Positions 37,720 through 46,462 of a stretch of DNA of 64,000 bases are shown piece after piece. A program made the translations under genes and the position numbers. The stretch comes from Elusimicrobiota bacterium (GTDB lineage: Bacteria; Elusimicrobiota; Elusimicrobia; UBA1565; UBA9628). The stretch covers positions 1,003,587 to 1,067,586 of the forward strand of contig CP096137.1 of the NCBI GenBank assembly GCA_023213235.1, written 5' to 3'. Position 1 is the stretch's first letter; every line of letters starts with the position of its first letter. The notes beneath the pieces were generated by a model. That model was given only the letters and a program-made list of their open reading frames with translations, had not been told where the DNA came from and did not search any database.

Positions 37720-37801
37720 AAAGGGGTCAGACCTTACACGTTTCACTTTTCCCGAAATGCGGGGATGGGAAAAAGTGAAACGTGTAAGGTCTGACCCCTT
37801 T
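37720..37801. repeat. 82-bp long inverted repeat with GGTCAG/CTGACC ends (REP-like)
   Basis: 31-base perfect arms starting AAAGGGGTCAGACCTTACAC, extended by three more pairs with one bulged A, flank a 16-base centre that itself contains a small hairpin. It fills the gap between the cyclase and the convergent receiver gene, supplying the last bases of the latter's stop codon. It could terminate both transcripts. The GTCAG ends resemble REP elements mobilised by RAYT transposases. Confidence 0.85.
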
Positions 37802-38159
37802 ACGCGGCTGCGGGGAGGCGGGAGATCACGTCCATGAACTGGAAGGGCTTGGTGATGTAGTGGTCGGCGCCGGCGGCGAGGCCTTCCGAAACCTCGTCCG
37901 GGTGCTTGCGGGCGCTGAGCACGAGCACGGCGGGCTTGGGGCCCGCGCCCTTGAGCTCGCGGCAGATGTCGAGCCCGTCGCCGTCCGGGAGGCCCCGGTC
38001 GAGCAGGACTGCGGAGGGCAGGCCGAGCTCTCCTTTAAGATGCGCGCGCGCCTCGGCGAGGCTTCCCGCCGTCTTGACGACCAAGTCCTCGTTCTCCAGG
38101 ATGTACCGGAGAAAGGAGGAGATGTCCTCTTCGTCTTCGATGACCAGCACCCAGCTCAT
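37800..38159 (-). CDS. Single-domain response regulator
   Basis: 119 residues: EDEEDI, phospho-acceptor Asp in VLLDRGLPDGDG, Ser in VLSARK, Lys in ITKPFQ. Only the receiver is present. A TATTCT -10 box ends 6 bases before ATG 38159. The stop codon overlaps the end of the 82-bp palindrome. Confidence 0.85.
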   Translation of the reverse strand: MSWVLVIEDEEDISSFLRYILENEDLVVKTAGSLAEARAHLKGELGLPSAVLLDRGLPDGDGLDICRELKGAGPKPAVLVLSARKHPDEVSEGLAAGADHYITKPFQFMDVISRLPAAA

Positions 38160-38165
38160 GCCCGA

Positions 38166-38171
38166 AGAATA
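38166..38171 (-). promoter_or_regulatory. -10 box (TATTCT) 6 bases before the receiver gene
   Basis: Minus-strand TATTCT, six bases, ATG 38159; leaderless arrangement. Confidence 0.5.
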
Positions 38172-38262
38172 GCCCCGCGCCCGCCGAAGGTGATTACAGG
38201 CTGGATAAAGTTCGGTGAGGAGCGGGTAAAAAACGAGTAAGGCCCGCGCGCGAATTTTCCCC

Positions 38263-38291
38263 TTGAATTACACGAGGACCGGGGTTACATT
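38263..38291 (+). promoter_or_regulatory. Sigma-70-like promoter TTGAAT-17-TACATT
   Basis: TTGAAT (38263-38268), a 17-base spacer, TACATT (38286-38291). The gene start 38310 lies 18 bases downstream behind a GGAGA ribosome site, so this gene has a short conventional leader, unlike several neighbours. Confidence 0.6.
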
Positions 38292-38309
38292 AACGACGGA
38301 GACCCCTCT

Positions 38310-40167
38310 ATGACCCGCTCCTCCGCAGTCGTCTTCCGTCTCGCCGCGGCCCTGCTCCTGGCCGCCTGCGCCGCGTCCGCCGGGACCACCGAGACCGCGC
38401 CCGCCGCCGGGCCCGAAGCCGCGTGGCGCGCGACGGCGAGCTTCACCGACCGGATCCTGGTCGACAACGATCCGTGGACCGCCGAGGCCTTTCTGGCCGA
38501 CCGTTCCTACCAGGAAGGCTTGAAGAAGAGCGACGCGGCGCTGTACCAACGGACCTTCGCGCGCGCGGCCGAACTCGTCGATCTCAAGGGGCTGTTGGAC
38601 GGAACGGCGACCGCGCGCTCGATCCGGCTCGGCGTGCTCAAGCGGCTGGGATGCGTCTTCTGCCTGCAGGCGCCCGCCTACCGCGCCTGGGCGGAGAAGC
38701 ATCTCAAGTACCTGGACGCGGCGAAGCTGCCCGCGATCGAGGCCGCGTTGTGGTCGTGGACGGCCCTGTCCCCGGCGCAGCAGGCGTGGATCGCCGGAAA
38801 GAAGCTGGACGCCGGCTGGGGCGCGATGCCCTTCGTCCGCCGTCACGAGCTCATGCGCGAGTGGGCGCTGGCCGAGCGCGAGGCTCTGCTGAAGGCCAAT
38901 CCCGCCGACAATACGGCGATGGAGTCCTATTACGCGCGCGCGGGAGCGATCGCGCAGATCCTCGGCAATCACGAGCTGAGCGGCGTGTGGAACCGCGCCG
39001 ACGAGGCGGCGCAGGCGAGCGCGTCGCTGGCCGAGGCCCGCGCGAAGGTCGGCCGCAACGCCGATCCCCGGGTCAAGGCGCTGCTCGCCGAGGCGACGAG
39101 CGCCGCCGACCCCGCGGCGCGCCTGAGCGCGCTGTCGCGCCTGTTCGAGGGGCTGGGGAGGCGCCCTCGCGCGAGCTGCTCCAGGTCGCGCCGCCGCGCG
39201 CCGACCAGCGCTTCGACGACCGCACGCGCGGCGTCGTCTCCGAGATGCTCAAAACCGCCCTTCTCAAGGAGACCGAAGGAACCTTCGCGGGCAACGATCT
39301 CAAGGAGTTCTACGCGACGGCGCCGTTGACGGTGACCTTCACGACGACGAGCCTCGCGGCGCTCGGCTGGTACATGAACGGCGGCGACACGCTGTACTTC
39401 AACGAGCGCTACGTGGAAGGCTACATCAAGTCCCGCGGCCTCTCCGTCGAGGACGTCATGAAGAACCCCGAGCACCTCGGCGATCTCGCGCGCACGCTCG
39501 TCGGCACCTTCGTGCACGAGGCCCAGCACCACCGCCAGAACTTCTGGGCGCGGCAGAACTCCGTGCCCAACGGCTACAACCAGCTCAACGAGATCGAGGC
39601 GTTCCAGGTCCAGGGCCTGTTCCTGCTCGAAAAGCTCAAGAACGACAAGAAGTTCGCGGAGTTCGCCGAACGCGAGGGCGCGCACTCCGACGTCCTGCGC
39701 GCCGGGCTCGGCCGCGCGAAGATCATGGAAGAGCACGGGCCCGACATGTTCGAGTACACGGTCCCGAACGGACATTACCCGGAGACCTACTCGAACGCGG
39801 GCGGCGCGTGGTGCCGGATCCTGTGGCACAACAACACGGCGAAGAAAATGGAGGACGAGCTGGCCCGCCGCGCGACGCTCGACGCCCGCGAGCGGGCGGC
39901 GCTGGAGTCGGGGCCGCAGCTCGCCGAGTACTACGAGTCCCCGGCCGATTTCGCCGCGGCGCTGCGCGCCGTCTCCACGGGCTCGCTGACCAGGGAGCTG
40001 GCCCGGTCCCGCAAGGAGGCCGCGGAGACGCCCAAATACTATAATCAGATCCGCGAACGGCGCGAGCGCTTCGCCCGGGAGACGAAGGAGCGCCACGCCG
40101 TCGTGATGGGCGGCGGAAACGGCCGCGAAAAGCGGAGCCGCCGCCGCCCGGAGGAGACGAACGATGA
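38310..40167 (+). CDS. Exported HExxH metallopeptidase-like protein, two probable frameshifts
   Basis: About 619 residues after correction. A lipoprotein-type signal (LLLAACAASAG) leads into a helical N-terminal half. The C-terminal half has GTFVHEAQHHRQNF, an HExxH zinc motif, with a possible third ligand in NEIEAFQVQG about 23 residues later. The G4 tract 39150-39153 lacks one G (..FEGAGEAPSRELL..). No stop occurs in frame before the next gene; a second lost G near 40111-40124 would give ..MGGGKRPRKAEPPPPGGDER and a TGA at 40165 overlapping the next ATG. No named family was recognised. Confidence 0.65.
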
Positions 40168-40712
40168 CCGCGATCTCGATGGGACTTCTGCTCGCCGCCG
40201 CCCTCAACGCCGCGGCCGCGCCGAAGACCGGAGGCGCCGCCGTGGACAAGCGAACCGTCGTCGACGCGTCGTTCGAGCTTCCCGTGCCCGCGGGCTGGAC
40301 CTCGGAGCGCAAGCCCGACGGCGCGACGCTGACGGGACCCTCGGCCGAAGGGCTTCCGGCGCGCGTGATCGCGCGCTACATCCGCCCCGACCACGCGCTG
40401 TACGGCACCGCCGAGGCGTACATGGCGCGCCTCAACAAGCCTTCGTCCGTCCCGCTGAAGGGCTGGAAGAACGGCGCGGTGGAGAGCGCTCCGACGGCCG
40501 GGCGCAAGTCCCTGCGCATGGAGCGCGACACCTTCGACTACGCCGCGCCCGACAGCATCTCGCCCAAGCAGGTCGCGATGCGCGAGGAGCACATCGCGGT
40601 TCCGGCGGCGAAGGGCTTCTACCTGCTCTTCTACAGCGCGCCGCGGTCGATCGACGCGGCGCAGCGCAAGGCGTTCCGGGCCGCCGCGGCGGGCTTCAAG
40701 CCGAAGCTCTGA
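40164..40712 (+). CDS. Exported protein of unknown function (PsbP/DUF1795-like size)
   Basis: 182 residues. A signal peptide (1-19, NAAAA) is followed by a single alpha/beta domain starting ASFELPVPAGWTSERKPDGATLTG. This recalls PsbP/DUF1795-type proteins, which open with a phenylalanine-rich strand and PxGW. GGAGGAGA lies upstream of ATG 40164. The end overlaps the convergent mutY by 17 bases. Confidence 0.6.
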   Translation: MTAISMGLLLAAALNAAAAPKTGGAAVDKRTVVDASFELPVPAGWTSERKPDGATLTGPSAEGLPARVIARYIRPDHALYGTAEAYMARLNKPSSVPLKGWKNGAVESAPTAGRKSLRMERDTFDYAAPDSISPKQVAMREEHIAVPAAKGFYLLFYSAPRSIDAAQRKAFRAAAAGFKPKL

Positions 40713-41685
40713 GCAGCTTCAGCCACAGCGACGAGACCAGGTAGTTCCCGACGTCCTCGCGGGGCACCCACTTCGCCCCGGCCGGCGCCTTCCCCGCGAG
40801 CGACGCCTCCTTCAGCGTCACCGTCAGCGCGTGATGGGTGATCGAGTGGGAAACCGTCGCGAGCGTGCGTCCGGGCCGGGCGTCGACGCGCCCCGCCTCC
40901 GGAAGCCCCCACAGGTTTTTGAGCAGGCGCTCCTTCTCCGAGCGCTTCCAGAGCAGGACCTCGCCGTCCCTCTCGATCCAGAGGCAGGTCCATTTCACGG
41001 GCACGGGCGCGCGGCGCTCCTCGGGCAGCGGAAGCTTTTCCTGAAGGTCCTTCGCGAAGGCGACGCAGGACTTCGCGACGGGGCAGGCCCCGCACGACGG
41101 CGACTCCGGGGTGCACACGGTCGCGCCGAGCTCCATGAGGGCCTGGTTCCAGTCGCCGGGAGAAGCGCGGTCGACGAGGCGCTCGGCGAGAGGCCACAGC
41201 GTCTTGGCGAAGGCCGGGTCCTTGGCCCGTCCCTTGAGGCCGAACAGCCGAGAGAACACGCGGATCACGTTGCCGTCGACGAGGGGCGCGGGCTCGCCGA
41301 AGGCGATCGAGCGGATCGCGCCCGCGGTGTAGCGTCCGATGCCCGGAAGCGCGAGGACGGCGTCCTCCTCTGACGGGAAGCGCCCGCCGTGTTCCGCGAC
41401 GACGGCCCGTGCCGCGCGGAGCAGATTGCGCGCGCGCGAGTAATAGCCGAGCCCCGCCCACGCGGCGAGCACTTCGTCCTCGTCGGCGGCCGCGAGCGCG
41501 GCCAAGGTCGGGAAGCGGCGCAGGAAGGCCTCGTATTTCGGCGTCACCGCCGCGACGGTCGTCTGCTGGAGCATGATCTCCGAGATCCAGACGCGGTACG
41601 GGTCGGCGTTCTTGCGCCACGGCAGGTCGCGCTTGGACGCGCGGTACCACGAGAGCAGGGCCGCCCGCAGCCGGGCGTCGCTCAT
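40696..41685 (-). CDS. mutY: A/G-specific adenine glycosylase MutY
   Basis: 329 residues. It removes adenine mispaired with 8-oxoguanine. Helix-hairpin-helix LPGIGRYTAGAI with catalytic Asp in LVDGNVIRV; catalytic Glu in ISEIMLQQTTV; 4Fe-4S ligands in CTPESPSCGACPVAKSC; and a C-terminal MutT-like domain (about 225-329). ATG 41685 overlaps the BON gene stop (ATGA). Confidence 0.95.
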   Translation of the reverse strand: MSDARLRAALLSWYRASKRDLPWRKNADPYRVWISEIMLQQTTVAAVTPKYEAFLRRFPTLAALAAADEDEVLAAWAGLGYYSRARNLLRAARAVVAEHGGRFPSEEDAVLALPGIGRYTAGAIRSIAFGEPAPLVDGNVIRVFSRLFGLKGRAKDPAFAKTLWPLAERLVDRASPGDWNQALMELGATVCTPESPSCGACPVAKSCVAFAKDLQEKLPLPEERRAPVPVKWTCLWIERDGEVLLWKRSEKERLLKNLWGLPEAGRVDARPGRTLATVSHSITHHALTVTLKEASLAGKAPAGAKWVPREDVGNYLVSSLWLKLLRASA

Positions 41686-41975
41686 TCCTGGACGAGGAGG
41701 TTGTTGAGGACCTGGTCGACGCCGCGCACGCCGGCCGCGAGGCGCCGGATGATGCGCTGCTGGTCGATATTGGGCACGATGCCGGACAGCGTCGCGACGC
41801 CGGAGTTGACGTCGATCGTGACGTACTGGATGTCGAGGTCGCGGCGGCCGCGCAGAAGGGACTCGATGCGCACCTTGATCGCCTGGTCGGAGAGGTCGTC
41901 GTCCTCGACGCGGTGGCGGCAGGCGGCCGGCGCGAGAAGGGAGAGCAGGAGGATCGCGGACAGAAGCCGTCTCAC
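41682..41975 (-). CDS. BON-domain lipoprotein
   Basis: 97 residues from GTG 41975. A lipoprotein signal (LLSLLAPAAC) is followed by one BON domain: QAIKVRIESLL, IDVNSGVATLSGIV, and VRGVDQVLNNLLV. BON lipoproteins (OsmY-like) bind periplasmic surfaces and appear under envelope stress. The start lies 6 bases after a TATCAT -10 box that overlaps the divergent rdgB ATG. Confidence 0.85.
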   Translation of the reverse strand: MRRLLSAILLLSLLAPAACRHRVEDDDLSDQAIKVRIESLLRGRRDLDIQYVTIDVNSGVATLSGIVPNIDQQRIIRRLAAGVRGVDQVLNNLLVQE

Positions 41976-41981
41976 GCGAAA

Positions 41982-41987
41982 ATGATA
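41982..41987 (-). promoter_or_regulatory. -10 box (TATCAT) of the BON gene, overlapping the rdgB start codon
   Basis: The complement of 41982-41987 is TATCAT, six bases before GTG 41975. Its last three bases are the reverse complement of the rdgB ATG, so the two divergent starts share this element. Confidence 0.5.
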
Positions 41988-42581
41988 ACATTTCGACCCT
42001 TGTCCCGCCATTCGGCCCGACTCGTGCTCGCGACGCGCAACGCCCACAAGGCGGAGGAGCTCTCCCGCCTGCTGGGCCCCGGCGGCCCCCGCGTCGCCTC
42101 GCTCTCCGAGTTCCCGGAGTTCCCCGAGACCGTGGAGGACCGCGACACGCTCGCGGGCAACGCCTCGAAGAAGGCCGTCGAGGCCGCCCGCGCCTGCGGG
42201 ACGTGGGCCCTGGCCGACGACTCCGGCCTCTTCGTCGACGCGCTCGGCGGCGCTCCCGGGGTCTTCTCCGCGCGCTGGGCGGGACCCGCGTGCTCCTACG
42301 CGGACAACTGCGCGAAGCTCGAGCGCGAAATGACGGGCAAGACCGCGCGCGCGGCGTCGTTCCGCACCGTGCTCGCGCTGTCCGACCCGTCGGGCGCGGT
42401 CGAGCTCGTGGAGGGCCGCCTCGACGGGACGATCGGAACGGCCCCGCGCGGGACCAACGGCTTCGGCTACGACCCGCTGTTCGTGCTGCCTGACGGCCGG
42501 GCGCTGGCCGAGCTCGCCGCCGACGAGAAGAACGCGATCTCCCACCGCGGCCAAGCGCTCCGTGCGATCCTGCCGCGCCTG
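41982..42581 (+). CDS. rdgB: RdgB/HAM1 nucleoside-triphosphate pyrophosphatase (no stop of its own)
   Basis: It hydrolyses dITP/XTP to the monophosphate. LVLATRNAHKAEEL, GNASKKAVEAA, ADDSGLFVDALGGAPG, GFGYDPLFV and ISHRGQALRAI are the full HAM1 set. The domain ends near residue 200, the usual length, but no stop codon follows. The frame continues directly into a signal-peptide-like stretch and the TPR protein below. Either a natural fusion or a lost stop is possible. The given end marks the domain end. Confidence 0.85.
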
Positions 42582-44304
42582 CGCGCGCTGTTCGCGGCCT
42601 GCCTGCTGCTCGCGCCGCTCGCCGGGCGCGCGGAGAAGACCGAGCCCGGCCAGGAGACGGTGTGGGACCAGATCATGGCCGCGCAGGCGATGCGCGGGAT
42701 GCGCCAGGGCACAAGTACATCGAGGAGAAGCGCTACGAGCTCGCGCTCCAGGAGATGCGCCGCGCGGTGGCCGCCGATCCCAAGAACCCCACCGCGCACA
42801 TGCTGCTCGGCGTCGCGCAGTACTGGAACGGCCAGGTCGACGAATCGATCGGCTCGTACCGGACCGCCCTCGGCCTCGACCCGGCCAGCGCGCAGGCCTA
42901 TCTTCTGATCGGCATCTCCTACGCGTGGAAGGGGAGTCCCCGGCGGCCGAGGCCGCGTTCAAGAAGGCCACGGAGCTGGACCCCTCGAGAGCCGACGCGC
43001 AGATGAACTTGGGCTCGATCCGCGAGACGCGCGGCGACGTGCCCGGCGCGCTCGAGCTGTTCCGCAAGGCGATCGACCTCGACAAGAAGAACCCGCTGTA
43101 CCGCTTCCAGCTCGGCCAGCTCTACCGCAAGCTCGGCCGCGACGCCGACGCCGCCGAGCAGCTGCGCGAGGCGGTGCGCCTCGAGCCGACCTACGAGGAC
43201 GCGATGCTCGAGCTCGGCTGCGCCGAGGAGCGCCTCAAGGAGGACAAGTCGGCGGCCGCCACGCTCAAGCGCGCCGTGTCGCTCAAGCCCGGCGACTCGG
43301 TGGCGCGCATGCGCCTGGCGCGGCTGCAGCTGAAGGCCGGCGACGCGAAGAAGGCGCGCGCGACGCTCGCCGAGGCGTTCCACCTGACGCCCGAGGCGGG
43401 CGGGGCCGGCCTGCAGCTCTCCGTGTCGTACGCCGGAGGCAAGCGCGCCGCGCGTCCCGGGGAGCTGCCGGAGGACGCCAAGCCGCACGGCGAAAAGCCG
43501 GCCGACGCGATGCCCGAGCCCGCCGACCCGCTCGCCGTCTTCGAGCGCAACCTGCGCCGCGTGCCGCTCGACAAGGGCGCGGTCATGCGCGTCGACGCGG
43601 TGTTCCTGCCGCGCCCGAAGCTCGCCCGGGCCGGGCCCGGCGAGGGCGCGAGCCTCAAGAAGGCGCTCGCGCGCGCCCACGACGGCTCGCCCGCCGGCGG
43701 GCGGCCCCAGGCCGTGCGCCGGGACTATGCGCTCAAGGCCGGCGACGCGGCGCCGCGCGACGCGCAGATCAAGTCGATCATGGACGACCTGCGCCGCGCG
43801 ATGGCCGAGGCCCCGCCCGACACCGACGCGCGCCTCGGCATGAACCTCACGTTCACGCGCCCCGTCGAGGCCGGCCGCGCCGACGCCGAGAACCCGGCGA
43901 AGGTCAGCTACCAGCCGCGCCAGGTCGGCAACGACATGGGGCTGTGGGTGATCGGCACGGGCTGGATGGCGCTCGTCGCCGAGGTCCTGCCCGACGCAGG
44001 CGAGAAGCCCGAGCATCCCGACGACGCCGACTGGTGGACGACGACGGGCCTCGCGCACGCCGCCGTCGGCGAGGGCCAGCGCGCCGACGCCGCGTTCCGC
44101 CGCGCGACCGAGCTCGACCCCAAGTCCGTGCCCGCGTGGCTCGGCCGCGGAGTCTCGGGCGTCATGGTCGGCGACGAGCTCGCCGCCGCGGACGCGCTGC
44201 GCCGCGCCCTCGACATCCAGCCGCGCAACAAGGCGGCGCAGGACGGCCTGAAGTGGCTGATGCGCCCCGCCGCGCCCACGACGGCAACAGGAGACAAGAA
44301 ATGA
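42582..44304 (+). CDS. TPR-repeat protein, two frameshifts, in frame with upstream rdgB
   Basis: About 574 residues. It begins with LRALFAACLLLAPLAGRAEK, which looks like a signal peptide without a start codon. TPRs follow (YIEEKRYELALQEM.., AYLLIGISYAWKG.., MNLGSIRETRGDV..) to about residue 240. A long less repetitive part and two more TPRs end the protein. Breaks lie near 42709 and at the G4 tract 42933-42936 (..AWKGESPAAEAAFKK..). It may be a periplasmic scaffold. It stops 1 base into murC (ATGA). Confidence 0.65.
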
Positions 44305-45686
44305 GCCGCAAGGACACCGGTCTGATGCAGTCGTTCGTGCGCCGCATCCACTTCGTCGGGATCGGCGGCGTGGGCATGAGCGGCATCGCCGAGGTGCTCA
44401 ACAACCTCGGCTACAAGGTGTCGGGCTCCGACGCGAAGTCGAGCGAGACGACGCGCCGCCTGCAGGCGGCCGGCGTGAAGGTCTTCGAGGGCCACGCGGC
44501 CAAGCACGCCGCCGGCGCGCAGGTCGTCGTCGTGTCCTCCGCCGTCGCGCAGGACAACCCCGAGGTCGCCTGGGCGCGCAAGTCCGGCGTGCCCGTCGTC
44601 CTGCGCGCGCAGATGCTCGCCGAGCTCGGGCGCATGAAGAAGACTGTCACGATCGCGGGCAGCCACGGCAAGACGACGACCACCTCCCTCGTGTCCATGG
44701 CGCTCAAGGAAGCGGGCGCGGGCCCCACGATGATCATCGGCGGCCAGCTCAAGAACATCCACTCCAACGCCAAGCTCGGCATCGGCGAGTACCTCGTCGC
44801 CGAGGCCGACGAGAGCGACGGGTCCTTCCTCTACCTGACGCCGCTCGTGGCCGTCGTCACGAACGTCGACAACGACCACATGGACCACTACAAGACGATG
44901 GACGCGCTCAAGGACTCCTTCGTCCAGCATCTCCAGCGCCTGCCGTTCTACGGCGCCGCGATCCTTTGCGCCGACGACGCGAACCTCATGGAGGTCCGCA
45001 AGCGCGTCACCCGCCACGTGATCACGTTCGGCTTCTCGAAAGGCGCCGACTGGCGCGCGGTCAACCCGCGCCTCGGCAAGGAAGGCTCGACCTTCGACGT
45101 GCTCCACAAAGGCAAAAAGGCGCTGACGCTCAAGATGACGGTCTCAGGCCGCCACAACGTGTCGAACGCGCTCGGCGCGCTCGCCGCGGGCGCCTTCCTC
45201 GGCTTCGACCTGCGCAAGCTCGCCAAGGGCCTGGCGGACTTCCGCGGCGTCGGCCGCCGGCTCGACCGCCTCGGGACGTCCCACGGCGTCGACTTCGTCG
45301 ACGACTACGGCCATCACCCGACCGAGATCCGCGCCACGCTCGCGGCCGTGCGCCTGTGGAAGCCGCGCCGCCTCGTCGCGATCTTTCAGCCGCACCGCTT
45401 CTCGCGCACGAAGCTGCTCGCCAAGGAATTCGGCCCGTCGCTCAAGGGCGGCGACGTCGTGTACGTCCAGGACATTTACGCGGCGGGGGAAAAGCCGCTG
45501 AAAGGCGTCTCCTCCAAGCTCATCATCGACTCCGCGCGCCGCGCGGGCGTCGACGCGCGCCCGTTCCCCGGCGCGCACGAGGCGTCGCTCGAGCTGCGGC
45601 CCGGCGACGTCGTGCTGACGCTCGGCGCGGGCGACGTCTGGAAGACCGGCGTCGAGCTGCTGCGCCGCCGCGGCTCGGGCGCCTGA
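44301..45686 (+). CDS. murC: UDP-N-acetylmuramate-L-alanine ligase
   Basis: 461 residues. It adds L-Ala to UDP-MurNAc in peptidoglycan synthesis. HFVGIGGVGMSGIAEVL, the ATP loop AGSHGKTTTTS, EADESDGSF, NVDNDHMDHY, SGRHNVSNALGAL and DDYGHHPTEI are diagnostic. CAGGAGAC is upstream of ATG 44301. It overlaps rsmA by one base. Confidence 0.96.
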   Translation: MSRKDTGLMQSFVRRIHFVGIGGVGMSGIAEVLNNLGYKVSGSDAKSSETTRRLQAAGVKVFEGHAAKHAAGAQVVVVSSAVAQDNPEVAWARKSGVPVVLRAQMLAELGRMKKTVTIAGSHGKTTTTSLVSMALKEAGAGPTMIIGGQLKNIHSNAKLGIGEYLVAEADESDGSFLYLTPLVAVVTNVDNDHMDHYKTMDALKDSFVQHLQRLPFYGAAILCADDANLMEVRKRVTRHVITFGFSKGADWRAVNPRLGKEGSTFDVLHKGKKALTLKMTVSGRHNVSNALGALAAGAFLGFDLRKLAKGLADFRGVGRRLDRLGTSHGVDFVDDYGHHPTEIRATLAAVRLWKPRRLVAIFQPHRFSRTKLLAKEFGPSLKGGDVVYVQDIYAAGEKPLKGVSSKLIIDSARRAGVDARPFPGAHEASLELRPGDVVLTLGAGDVWKTGVELLRRRGSGA

Positions 45687-46462
45687 TGGGCGCCCGTCTC
45701 GGCCAGCACTTCCTGCGCGACGAGGGCGCGCGCGACGCGATCGCGGAGCTCTCGGGCGCGGGGCCCGGCGTCGCCGTGCTCGAGATCGGCCCCGGGCGCG
45801 CCGCGCTGACGGGCCGCCTGCTCGCGACGGGCGCGGACGTCACCGCGATCGAGCTCGACGAGAACCTCGCGGCCAAGCTGCCGGCCGCCGTCGGAGGCGA
45901 CGTCTCGCGCCTGACGATCGTCAACGAGGACTTCCTGCGCCTCGACCTGCGCACGCTCGGGCCCGGCCCGTGGCGCATCGTCGCGAACCTTCCGTACGCA
46001 GTCGGCACTCCGATACTGCAGCGCATCCTCGAGTGGGACGCGTGGGACCAAGCCGTGCTCATGTTCCAGAAGGAGGTCGCCGACCGGATCACCGCCTCCC
46101 CGGGCGGCGCCGACTACGGACTGCTGGCGCTGTCGGTGCTCGCGCGCGCCGACGCGGCGGCCGCGTTCGACATCCCGCCGTCGGCGTTCACGCCGCCGCC
46201 CGCCGTCGACTCCGCGGTCGTCGTCGTGACGCGCCGCGCCGAGCCGCGCCTGCCCGCCGCCGAGGAAAAGGCGTTTTGGCGCCTGGCCAAGATCGCGTTC
46301 GCGCAGCGCCGCAAGATGGCCGCCGGCGTCCTGTCCAAGGCGCTGGGCAAGACCAAGGCCGAGACCGAGGCCGCGTTCGCGGCCGCGGGCCTCGACGCCT
46401 CGGTCCGTCCGGAGCGCATCCCCTTCGAGGCCTGGCGCGCGCTCGCGCGCGCGCTGACGTGA
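45686..46462 (+). CDS. rsmA: 16S rRNA dimethyladenosine transferase RsmA (KsgA)
   Basis: 258 residues. It dimethylates two adjacent adenines near the 3' end of 16S rRNA. GQHFLRDE, VLEIGPGRAALT (SAM loop), AIELDENL, NEDFLRLD, and NLPYAVGTPIL (catalytic NLPY) are present. It overlaps murC by one base and the next gene by GTGA. Confidence 0.95.
   Translation: MGARLGQHFLRDEGARDAIAELSGAGPGVAVLEIGPGRAALTGRLLATGADVTAIELDENLAAKLPAAVGGDVSRLTIVNEDFLRLDLRTLGPGPWRIVANLPYAVGTPILQRILEWDAWDQAVLMFQKEVADRITASPGGADYGLLALSVLARADAAAAFDIPPSAFTPPPAVDSAVVVVTRRAEPRLPAAEEKAFWRLAKIAFAQRRKMAAGVLSKALGKTKAETEAAFAAAGLDASVRPERIPFEAWRALARALT

Noticed and set aside
37717..37837. Natural C-terminus of the cyclase encoded by the palindrome
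   Set aside because: The residues are those any insertion of the repeat would add; a one-base change in C6 gives a stop just before the repeat. Kept only as an alternative.
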